Below, piece by piece: positions 1 to 5,820 of a stretch of 5,820 nt of DNA. The first letter of the stretch is position 1. Every line of letters begins with the position of its first letter. Source of the DNA: an uncultured Pseudomonadota bacterium (GTDB taxonomy: Bacteria; Myxococcota; UBA796); NCBI GenBank assembly GCA_913040875.1, contig CAJWHX010000242.1:1-5820 (forward strand), given 5' to 3'. A program made the position numbers and the translations under genes. The notes below the pieces were generated by a model. That model ran no database searches, was not told where the DNA came from, and saw only the letters and a program-made list of their open reading frames with translations.

Positions 1-1454
1 TTGCGGGCGACGATGCTGCCAACGTTGAAAAGACGGCAGGCCGACGGACTAAAGTCAAAGTATTCTGCATAATATGTGCTGAGTGTGCAGTGATAACCGT
101 GCGCATAACTTTGCAGCTGGGCTCGGTGTGTTTGATGGGGAAGAAAGTCACGATGAAAATGATTGCCCGTTCCAAGAGATTGATGAACCATGATTCTATT
201 GTCTTCCGTATCTGTCAAGAATGATACCAGTTGATTCATGGATTCATCATTCTTCAACGTTCGAAGTGTTGAATGAATGTCTAAAATACCGACGCCCATT
301 ATGGACAATATGGTTGCTACTGTACAAATTTGTGAGACCCTTTGCCCCAGTTTACCACTCAGTTTCAATACACCTGTAAGAGCTATTCCTGCGGCGAGGA
401 TACCACAGATATGAACCCCTGTGAGATATCGCATGACGTTGACCTGATCATGCATGGGTAGCAAGTTGTACATCGTTCCAAGATTGGTGCGTCCCAAAAA
501 TAGAATACAAGTCACTACAGTCAGCACCATCCAATGTCGAGCGAACCTATGTTTCATTTGATGTACAATGATAATCGACCCTACACCGACCAATATGGTG
601 AACAATGGTACACGACCAAAGTCAAACAGTCTTCCGCTTATGAGATACCTTCCAAGTTTGATAAATGGCAGACCATTGTGGTACTCACGAGTCCAAGGTA
701 GTCCTCCCGCGTAGTCGTTCGTTAGAAGGAGTGGAAATATCCACCATGCAATCAATCCAGTTCCAATTAATATGAAGGCAGGTAGTTTTCGAAACCACTC
801 AAGGATTTTATCTGGGTTGGATAAGAACAGTGCAATCACGATGATCACAGCATACAGTCCAACCCAAAGGTGACTCATCACTGTAAGGGCAAAAAATATG
901 GATGGCGTTCGAACCGGGCAATCATTCGCCAAGTATCGCTTCATCGATCCAATAAATAAGGGTAAGAACAATAGCCCATAATGTTGTGTATACAGACCTT
1001 TGATTGTGGAGCTTCGGATTCCAAATCCAATGTTGTACGGATCTTGAATCAATATGGTGCATAGAGCGATACACAACGAAGGCAGTATTCTCAGACCGTA
1101 CCACCTTAATCCCTTGTACCAAAGACTTGGCATCAGCATCCAAGAAATCAATACTGTACTTTTAAAAATAATTGTGGGTGCAATGATACCTGAAAAAAGT
1201 GTCAAAAGCAGTCCCAAAAATAACGATGGCAAGGGCTGGTAAGCAGCAAATAGAGGAACGCCGAGATTCGATTGATGCCACCAAAAATTGAATTCACCAC
1301 TCGCAAAGATGTGGGCGATGTGAACGCCAACCGCAAAGTGAGCAGAGTTGTCATCCCCATACGGATATTGCTCTGACATCATCCATTCAAATCCAGATAG
1401 CGCGATGCCAATACACGACAGGACCAGAAATATTCTTGCTGTGGACTCTTTCAA
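1..1454 (-). CDS. Multi-pass GT-C-type membrane protein (PTPS-related / YfhO-like glycosyltransferase), C-terminus cut by window
   Basis: The frame is open for 484 codons down to the window edge, so the C-terminus is missing. The start is TTG at 1454, because an in-frame TAG lies at 1466-1464 and the next ATG is about 25 codons in, after the first membrane helix. AGGG lies 7 nt upstream, and the start overlaps the preceding stop as TTGA. Visible architecture: helix about 6-22; extracytoplasmic loop with YPYGDDNSAH (31-39), resembling the acidic catalytic loop of GT-C enzymes, then GVPLFAAYQPLP (65-76); about nine further hydrophobic helices to about residue 391, one with SHLWVGLYA; then a soluble domain from about 395, ending CRLFNVGSIVA, like the 'LLNVrYvv' motif of this class. 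GT-C enzymes use lipid-linked sugar donors on the outer face of the inner membrane. Superfamily is inferred from layout and motifs; donor and acceptor are unknown. Probably the third gene of an operon with the flavoprotein and lipoprotein. Confidence 0.85.
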   Translation of the reverse strand, partial: MKESTARIFLVLSCIGIALSGFEWMMSEQYPYGDDNSAHFAVGVHIAHIFASGEFNFWWHQSNLGVPLFAAYQPLPSLFLGLLLTLFSGIIAPTIIFKSTVLISWMLMPSLWYKGLRWYGLRILPSLCIALCTILIQDPYNIGFGIRSSTIKGLYTQHYGLLFLPLFIGSMKRYLANDCPVRTPSIFFALTVMSHLWVGLYAVIIVIALFLSNPDKILEWFRKLPAFILIGTGLIAWWIFPLLLTNDYAGGLPWTREYHNGLPFIKLGRYLISGRLFDFGRVPLFTILVGVGSIIIVHQMKHRFARHWMVLTVVTCILFLGRTNLGTMYNLLPMHDQVNVMRYLTGVHICGILAAGIALTGVLKLSGKLGQRVSQICTVATILSIMGVGILDIHSTLRTLKNDESMNQLVSFLTDTEDNRIMVHQSLGTGNHFHRDFLPHQTHRAQLQSYAHGYHCTLSTYYAEYFDFSPSACRLFNVGSIVAR

Positions 1455-2785
1455 TCGCGAACCCTAACATCGACAAATTCTAAACATTTTTCCGACCACT
1501 CCTTAGGGGTGCCATTCTGCAACACGTGCTGGATGGCTTCAGAGGCAATGTGAACGCAGTGATCCATGTTGCAATGCAAAAATAGTCCTTGACGACCAAT
1601 GGGGTAAATGGACCCAAGTTCTGCGGTCTTTTTTAGAGCGTCCTTCCATAGGTTGACCCATCCTCTGGTATACATTGGGTAGACCTTTGGAATCCACGTT
1701 TGTTTAACTTCCAAAGGTTCGGAATATTCAGTCAGAATACCAACGTCCAATAACTGCTCGGTAATTGTGTCTATTACAGAGATAAAGTCCTTAGATTGTC
1801 CCCAAGTACCTTCAGGAATTTCAACACATAGGATTTCACATTCCTGAGACTCTAGAGATTTTGAGAATCTAGACGGTTGCGACACTCGTCCAAACCAATA
1901 CTTGGTTTCAGGGACATACCAAGTGTCGTTTTGAGGAACGATACCCTTTTTATATGCGATGTGTAAAAGATAGATGCCTCGATGTCCAAGATCAAAATCT
2001 GGTACGATATCTTCTAAATGACCACTATATAGAACTGCTTCATACTTCGAACTGTCATTCTGAGCCTCAAATTTGGTCGACCAATCAAATTGTACACCCA
2101 GTTCCAAGGCTTCATTTCTCATCTGTTGGATCATCGAGCCTAGACCATCTTTTGGATACAGAAACTTCCTTTCCACTTTGTTGGTACCGGTTAGAGACTT
2201 CTTCAGTGTCGATAAGGGGTTCGATGTGGAGACTCTCTGTTTGGCGACCGTTTTTGAAATCTGTGACGGGTCGAGTCCCCAAACCTTTTGAACGTAGGGC
2301 TTGTAAAATTTTTCATAAGCTGACAAACCGACCCGTTGTTCTACAAATTCTTGAAAGCCGATATCTTCCACCATGGCTTCGCTACGTTCTTTTTCCCACT
2401 GTCGGAACTGTATGATTCGATTGGGTCGAGTCATAAATCCCCACGCCATTGACATAGATGTTCGAACGCCCAGCCCTCGTAGAAATTTTCGTGCAGTGAT
2501 CGGGTAAGGAATGTTTCTTCCTCCAATTCGAAGCAATCCTTGTCTAGATTGTTCTGTCCAGTCAGAAGAAACGGTGAGTTCTTGCAAGAGGGGATGTGAC
2601 TCGGGATGAACTCTGTGAGAGCCTCGGTCACACGGTATGCCTCTAAACGCTACTGGAGCCAGTAGACCACCGACTTCATCGCTTTCATCCCACACGCGAA
2701 CAGCGCATCCTTTTCTGGCTAGAAGTATTGCAGCACTCAGACCACTAATCCCAGAACCGACGACCAGATACTCCTTTTCCGTCAT
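1451..2785 (-). CDS. FAD-dependent oxidoreductase, UDP-galactopyranose mutase / protoporphyrinogen oxidase-like
   Basis: This 444-residue flavoprotein has a dinucleotide-binding Rossmann start: YLVVGSGISGLSAA with GxGxxG at 10-15, an acidic residue ending the second strand (D33) and the E-V-GG motif at 37-40. Further landmarks are IPYPI (about 92-96), FYKPYVQKVWG (160-170), the FAD/substrate-domain signature FLYPKDGLGSM (208-218), and a C-terminal GRQGLFLHCNMDH (398-410), equivalent to the 'GR.G.f.Y.nmD' flavin-contact motif. Homologues of this type often sit in polysaccharide clusters; some are UDP-galactopyranose mutases, others uncharacterised. No signal peptide or membrane segment is visible, so it should be cytosolic. 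The start is ATG at 2785, overlapping the lipoprotein stop (ATGA) and placing the Rossmann strand at residue 6. An upstream ATG at 2839 would add 18 unrelated residues. No strong SD is seen, so it probably depends on translational coupling. The exact substrate cannot be read from sequence. Confidence 0.9.
   Translation of the reverse strand: MTEKEYLVVGSGISGLSAAILLARKGCAVRVWDESDEVGGLLAPVAFRGIPCDRGSHRVHPESHPLLQELTVSSDWTEQSRQGLLRIGGRNIPYPITARKFLRGLGVRTSMSMAWGFMTRPNRIIQFRQWEKERSEAMVEDIGFQEFVEQRVGLSAYEKFYKPYVQKVWGLDPSQISKTVAKQRVSTSNPLSTLKKSLTGTNKVERKFLYPKDGLGSMIQQMRNEALELGVQFDWSTKFEAQNDSSKYEAVLYSGHLEDIVPDFDLGHRGIYLLHIAYKKGIVPQNDTWYVPETKYWFGRVSQPSRFSKSLESQECEILCVEIPEGTWGQSKDFISVIDTITEQLLDVGILTEYSEPLEVKQTWIPKVYPMYTRGWVNLWKDALKKTAELGSIYPIGRQGLFLHCNMDHCVHIASEAIQHVLQNGTPKEWSEKCLEFVDVRVRD
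1462..1465 (-). promoter_or_regulatory. Weak Shine-Dalgarno (AGGG) for the TTG-started membrane protein
   Basis: On the minus strand AGGG precedes the TTG at 1454 by seven bases, inside the last codons of the flavoprotein gene. It supports TTG as the true start together with the TTGA stop/start overlap. Ribosomes finishing the flavoprotein could reinitiate here. Confidence 0.45.
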
Positions 2786-3267
2786 TTCGTTGCTGGTAGA
2801 TTCCAACCGTTCAGGCCATCGTTGTTGTCTGGATCCCATGGAAAATTCTTTTCAGGGATGAATTTTGCTGAACCACTTCCAGATCCACTTCCTGAACCGC
2901 CACCGGAACCAGCACCAGTATCTTCAGACCCTGTGTCTTCGTCACCAGTATCCTCTCCGGATCCACCACCAGATCCCGATCCTCCGCCTGATCCAGCACC
3001 GGAACCAGCACCTGTGTCACCGCCACCCGAACCGCTTCCACCACCGGAGCCAGCACCCGAACCGCCGCCCGAACCGCCGCCAGACCCACCACCAGATCCA
3101 TCACCTGAACCACTTTCATCACAGGTGCAGGCCTCCCAGTTGTCTCCGTCAAAATCACACACCTGAACACCGTAAGTGTCTGCAGAACACAAACAGATTT
3201 GGGTTGTGCCAGGGTCACAGATACCTTTGTCTGCGCAACCAACAAGGCTGAAAAACAGAAATAACAT
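2782..3267 (-). CDS. Small lipoprotein with six-Cys module and Gly/Ser tether
   Basis: This 161-residue protein starts with a very short hydrophobic signal and lipobox, MLFLFFSLVGC, giving lipid-modified Cys11. Alanine at +2 is compatible with outer-membrane sorting. A compact module follows, with Cys at 17, 25, 27, 37, 47 and 49 (pattern CDPGTTQICLC ... GVQVC ... WEACTC), which could form three disulfides. Residues 52-133 are almost only Gly and Ser with interspersed DTG/EDTG, a flexible tether. The end (134-161) contains FPWDPDNNDGLNGW, acidic and possibly cation-binding. ATG at 3267 is chosen because AAAGGAG stands five bases upstream. The alternative TTG at 3297 has no SD but would supply the missing basic N-region (MRLNAIKGVP). 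First gene of the probable operon, directly behind the promoter/Fur-box region. Its stop overlaps the flavoprotein start. Function unknown; similar Cys-rich modules are common in myxobacterial-type surface proteins. Confidence 0.85.
   Translation of the reverse strand: MLFLFFSLVGCADKGICDPGTTQICLCSADTYGVQVCDFDGDNWEACTCDESGSGDGSGGGSGGGSGGGSGAGSGGGSGSGGGDTGAGSGAGSGGGSGSGGGSGEDTGDEDTGSEDTGAGSGGGSGSGSGSGSAKFIPEKNFPWDPDNNDGLNGWNLPATK
2869..3114 (-). repeat. Low-complexity Gly/Ser-coding tract
   Basis: About 82 codons encode almost only Gly and Ser in SGGG, SGSG and GAGSG units, interrupted by DTG and EDTG blocks. Codon choice varies between units, so selection seems to hold the amino-acid composition. 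The clearest DNA repeat is two identical adjacent 12-base units at 3058-3081 (CGAACCGCCGCC on the plus strand). All units are multiples of three, so slippage would change tether length without breaking the frame. Confidence 0.9.
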
Positions 3268-3272
3268 TGGAA

Positions 3273-3279
3273 CTCCTTT
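3273..3279 (-). promoter_or_regulatory. Strong Shine-Dalgarno (AAAGGAG) for the lipoprotein
   Basis: AAAGGAG on the minus strand is followed by TTCCA and the ATG at 3267. It is the best ribosome-binding site in the window. It decides in favour of the ATG start over the in-frame TTG at 3297, which has nothing comparable upstream. Confidence 0.7.
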
Positions 3280-3339
3280 GATTGCGTTTAACCTCAATGG
3301 TTATGGCTAATCGTTATGGAAGTATGGATGACATATGTA

Positions 3340-3368
3340 ATTATAACTGAATTTAATGATATTGATAA
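3340..3368 (-). promoter_or_regulatory. Predicted sigma70-type promoter of the lipoprotein-flavoprotein-GT-C operon
   Basis: On the minus strand TTATCA (3368-3363, four of six matches to TTGACA) is followed after exactly 17 bases by a perfect TATAAT (3345-3340). Transcription would start near 3333, giving a leader of about 65 bases before the lipoprotein ATG. The -35 hexamer is part of the palindrome described as a Fur box, so a bound repressor would block polymerase. No function for the small ACATATGT palindrome at 3331-3338, near the predicted start, is evident. Confidence 0.65.
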
Positions 3369-3379
3369 TGGTTATCAAT
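3358..3379. promoter_or_regulatory. Putative Fur box (Fur-family operator)
   Basis: ATTGATAATGGTTATCAAT at 3361-3379 is a perfect 8-3-8 inverted repeat. The core TGATAATGGTTATCA (3363-3377) matches the 7-1-7 Fur consensus TGATAATnATTATCA at 13 of 14 defined positions. GATATTGATAATGGTTATC (3358-3376) matches the classical 19-bp Fur box GATAATGATAATCATTATC at 16 of 19. It overlaps the predicted -35, the usual position for iron-dependent repression. Another Fur-family member (Zur, Mur) or an unrelated dimeric repressor remains possible, because the region is AT-rich. Confidence 0.65.
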
Positions 3380-3417
3380 TAATTTCACAAGAACGAAGAG
3401 CATGGCTTAGAGGGGAT

Positions 3418-5820
3418 TCAATGTTCCCCTGAATCATGTTCCCCACAATCGTGGTTTTCCCAATACTCAAGAGCTTCTAGTTGTTCACGAGCGGCGACGC
3501 ACAGTTCGCTTTCGTTGATGTGATCGAAAGAGATATCTTTGCCGAGAGCCATGTAACAGATTGGCTCTAGACCTTCGATATGGAGAGTGTAGTCCATATT
3601 GCGCTTTTCTGCCTGTTGTAAAATCTTCAATATAGCCTCTTCCTGATCTTCCAACAGATCGTCTGCATGGATACGCAAATTGAACTGCCTTGTCATAATG
3701 GTATCGGCCAATTCTTGCGTGAGCTCTTCGACGAATCCAACGGTCAGATTCTTGCCTTGAAATGCCCTGATAAGTTGATTGACCTCGTTTGGAGAATAGC
3801 GGTTGTTGTCCCAATCACGGTAGCGAGTGATGCTGAGAGACTCTCCCTTAAATGCTTCCACGCCTTGAATCGGTAGGGTGGTTTCTACCTCAATGTTGGG
3901 GATGGTTCCGGCTAACAACCATCCCAAGTCTGGATTCTTTGTCGTGATATCCCCCAATAAAATCCTGTCTATGGGTAGGTTTTCCAGTCCTTTGAGGGTG
4001 TCAATGGGGGTGTCTTTGACTTCGACGTTAAAGATGGTGTTTCGATGAGGCCACGTATTGAGCGCTGTAATGGAATCAGGCGTCAACAGATGAGCGGGGA
4101 GTTCGATGTGGGTGAATGGAAAGGCCGATAGATGTTTGACATGCGTGGGGGTGAACAGATCCAATGTACTAAGATTGAGACGTTCTACTTGAGAGAAGTC
4201 AATCTCTTGAAACAGTTCGGTCGACACTCCACTAAAGTTGATGTTGTACAAACCTGTTGGTGTGCGATTGAAGTGGTGTTTGATGTATTCTGGTTGCTGT
4301 TTGAGCCAGAGGGGAAAATGGCTGTGTTTGAGTGGTGCCAGCGACCCCCATACCAAAGAGTCGATCTCTTCAAGTCCACCAAGACTGATGATGGTATTGG
4401 AGTCGCGGTTGGCAAGTACATTGACTTGTGACAGACTGAGGGTGCGAATGCCATTCAGAGTGACGTCATGACGCCCGTTCGCCAGTATGGCAAGGCTTTC
4501 GTCATCAACCGATTGCAAACCGTCGAGCTCTAGGGTCATTCGATCTGTCGTTCGATATTGACCCATGATTAGCTTTGTCACTTCGGGGGTGATGCGTTGC
4601 AAAGAGTTGAGTTTGGTGATGTCATCGGTACTGGTGTTTTGCATCATGAGCCGAAGTCCTTCAGTACTGAATTCTCCAAATTCAGAGAGCCATCGTAAGC
4701 GATGACGAACCTTATTTTTTAGATCTTGAATTTGCCAAAAATGGGTCTCCAAAAAGAGAATGGTTTGTACCCATTCGGTTGTCATCGTTATGTTCTTCAA
4801 CGGAATCGTGATGCGTCGCTGTTTTCGTTTCCATTCAGGGATGGTCGTTTGCTCAATGGTCTCTTTGCTGCCCCAAAGTAGATGCATGTACGCTTCGGGT
4901 GTGATGTGCTCTAGATCAGGAAATGACAGTGTGCCACTGAAATCCTGTATCGTCTTGGCATCAGTGGCTGTAACCTCAGTCACGCCATGTAAAAACAGGG
5001 TGCCGCCTCTGACCGATTTCAAGTGCGCAGGTTGTACATCATCGATTCGAACGTGCACTCGATGTCGTCCAGTGATGAGTTCAGCCAAAACAGGTGGCTT
5101 CAGTCCTTTCAACCCTTTGAGTTGAAGTTCCTCTGTGAAGGATTCAAAGGCCTGTGCTTCACGTTTGGACAAGGATTGAATGTCATTCAACAAGAGTTTC
5201 TGTCCATTAAACTTGGATAGCTGTGAAATGTTTGAAGCGGACAACCTTTTCACTTCGGGAAGGTTGAGACTGCTCGCCTCAATACTTGCGATGTTGTCTA
5301 AAAGCCACTGTGGAGGCTCTGTCCCCAAAACAGTCAGGTGCCGTCCATAGGGGAGCAAGTTTTCGACCGAAGCTTCATCCAATGTTTCATCCACCGTAAT
5401 CGTGTTGAGATTTCCAAAACTCTTCTTAGAGAGTGGTACATCGATGCGATTCACCTGATTCAGATGGAGTCGTGTGGAACTCATGCATCTTACAAAGTCT
5501 TCGGTGATATCGTATTTTCCAGTGGTATAAAGCCTTCCCAAAGGCAGCGGGGCATCGCAGTTTTCCAATGCTTCTGTGGGGATCTGTCCGACCACCGCAG
5601 CCTTTCGTTCCGTGATGGTGTGAAGATCAGCATGGGTTTGCGGTATGTAATTCGGATAGATGTAGAGGACTTCATTGTGCATGTCTTGCAGTACTTTTGC
5701 ACTGAGTTCAGATTCTTCTATCCACCGAGTTACCATACTCGTACGTCCAGAAAACGTATGGCTGATCGATGAAGGGAGCACATCCCAAGTCCCAGCAGAG
5801 ATGGGGTCTGTCTCTAACCG
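3418..5820 (-). CDS. Large leucine-rich-repeat-like solenoid protein, N-terminus cut by window
   Basis: At least 800 codons; the frame stays open through the window edge, so the true start probably lies outside. An in-window GTG at 5781 would give 787 residues (numbering used here), but only a poor GGGA lies 8 nt upstream. No enzyme motif, signal peptide or membrane helix is visible. Much of residues 100-700 is built from irregular units of about 20-26 residues with the pattern x-L-x-L-x-G/D-L/I-x-x-[LIV]-x(7-9)-L, for example LQLKGLKGL, LFLHGVTEV, LELDGLQSV and ISLGGLEEI. This resembles the divergent LRR-like arrays found in large proteins of Planctomycetes and delta-proteobacteria. G-x12-W recurs three times and GRH three times. 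The protein ends in an acidic/His tail, HDCGEHDSGEH. Such solenoids usually bind proteins; the function here is unknown. It is co-directional with, but separated by about 150 bases from, the lipoprotein operon. Confidence 0.85.
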   Translation of the reverse strand, partial: RLETDPISAGTWDVLPSSISHTFSGRTSMVTRWIEESELSAKVLQDMHNEVLYIYPNYIPQTHADLHTITERKAAVVGQIPTEALENCDAPLPLGRLYTTGKYDITEDFVRCMSSTRLHLNQVNRIDVPLSKKSFGNLNTITVDETLDEASVENLLPYGRHLTVLGTEPPQWLLDNIASIEASSLNLPEVKRLSASNISQLSKFNGQKLLLNDIQSLSKREAQAFESFTEELQLKGLKGLKPPVLAELITGRHRVHVRIDDVQPAHLKSVRGGTLFLHGVTEVTATDAKTIQDFSGTLSFPDLEHITPEAYMHLLWGSKETIEQTTIPEWKRKQRRITIPLKNITMTTEWVQTILFLETHFWQIQDLKNKVRHRLRWLSEFGEFSTEGLRLMMQNTSTDDITKLNSLQRITPEVTKLIMGQYRTTDRMTLELDGLQSVDDESLAILANGRHDVTLNGIRTLSLSQVNVLANRDSNTIISLGGLEEIDSLVWGSLAPLKHSHFPLWLKQQPEYIKHHFNRTPTGLYNINFSGVSTELFQEIDFSQVERLNLSTLDLFTPTHVKHLSAFPFTHIELPAHLLTPDSITALNTWPHRNTIFNVEVKDTPIDTLKGLENLPIDRILLGDITTKNPDLGWLLAGTIPNIEVETTLPIQGVEAFKGESLSITRYRDWDNNRYSPNEVNQLIRAFQGKNLTVGFVEELTQELADTIMTRQFNLRIHADDLLEDQEEAILKILQQAEKRNMDYTLHIEGLEPICYMALGKDISFDHINESELCVAAREQLEALEYWENHDCGEHDSGEH
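3424..3453 (-). repeat. Tandem 15-base repeat encoding the HD(C/S)GE tail
   Basis: Two adjacent 15-base units on the minus strand, CACGATTGTGGGGAA and CATGATTCAGGGGAA, agree at 12 positions. They encode HDCGE and HDSGE, and a further His and the stop follow directly. The duplication makes the His/Asp/Cys/Glu tail of the solenoid protein. Confidence 0.75.

Noticed and set aside
922..1143. Minus-strand reading frame of 73 codons within the membrane-protein region
   Set aside because: It is in a different frame from the 484-codon GT-C-type protein, which has continuous membrane helices through the same interval.
1954..2415. Plus-strand reading frame of 153 codons
   Set aside because: It lies wholly opposite the well-supported flavoprotein gene, has no recognisable motif, and its composition looks like an antisense shadow.
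2786..2839. Longer flavoprotein start at ATG 2839
   Set aside because: The extra 18 residues are the lipoprotein C-terminal region read in another frame. The Rossmann strand begins directly after the ATG at 2785, which also forms the ATGA overlap.
2869..3114. Phase-variable microsatellite
   Set aside because: The repeat units are multiples of three and use varied codons. Slippage would alter tether length but not switch the gene on or off.
2822..3166. Plus-strand reading frame of 114 codons, very Pro-rich (PPPEP, PPPDP)
   Set aside because: It is the antisense of the Gly/Ser tract: GGN and TCN codons reversed give Pro-rich text. It lacks its own SD, and the minus-strand frame has a lipobox, conserved-type Cys module and operon context.
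3411..3430. Terminator-like hairpin at the end of the solenoid gene (AGGGGA / TCCCCT, 8-base loop holding the stop codon)
   Set aside because: The stem is only six pairs and no T-run follows on the minus strand. Read-through from the solenoid gene into the operon cannot be excluded.

Overview
All genes found in this window lie on the minus strand, so they read from high to low coordinates. The likely source is a Gram-negative, delta-proteobacterial-type organism, tentatively Myxococcota or Bradymonadota. The basis is a lipoprotein whose Cys-rich module (C-x-PG-x3-C-x-C ... G-x-Q-x-C ... W-x2-C-x-C) followed by a long Gly/Ser/DTG tether resembles surface proteins common in those groups. Base composition is moderate, not high-GC, so the assignment is a guess from protein style.

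Layout in transcription order. (1) 5820 to 3418: a long reading frame, open at the window edge, encodes an irregular leucine-rich-repeat-like solenoid protein ending in a His/Cys/Asp/Glu tail. (2) 3417 to 3268: a short AT-rich intergenic region with a good sigma70-type promoter. Its -35 hexamer lies inside a near-consensus Fur box (19-bp perfect palindrome, 8-3-8). (3) 3267 to 2782: a small lipoprotein with a six-Cys module and a Gly/Ser tether. (4) 2785 to 1451: a flavoprotein of the UDP-galactopyranose mutase / protoporphyrinogen oxidase-like fold. (5) 1454 to the window edge: a multi-pass GT-C-type membrane protein starting at TTG and truncated at its C-terminus by the window.

Genes 3, 4 and 5 are joined by two consecutive 4-base start/stop overlaps (ATGA, then TTGA). 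They look like one translationally coupled operon driven by the promoter in region 2. Together they suggest an envelope glycan or glycoprotein function under probable iron (Fur-family) control. The members come from known superfamilies. The combination and its apparent control are the most interesting points. The solenoid gene upstream points the same way but is separated by its own intergenic region, and its function is unknown.

No tRNA, rRNA, CRISPR array, insertion sequence or convincing intrinsic terminator was seen. There is no gene-free stretch longer than about 150 bases.
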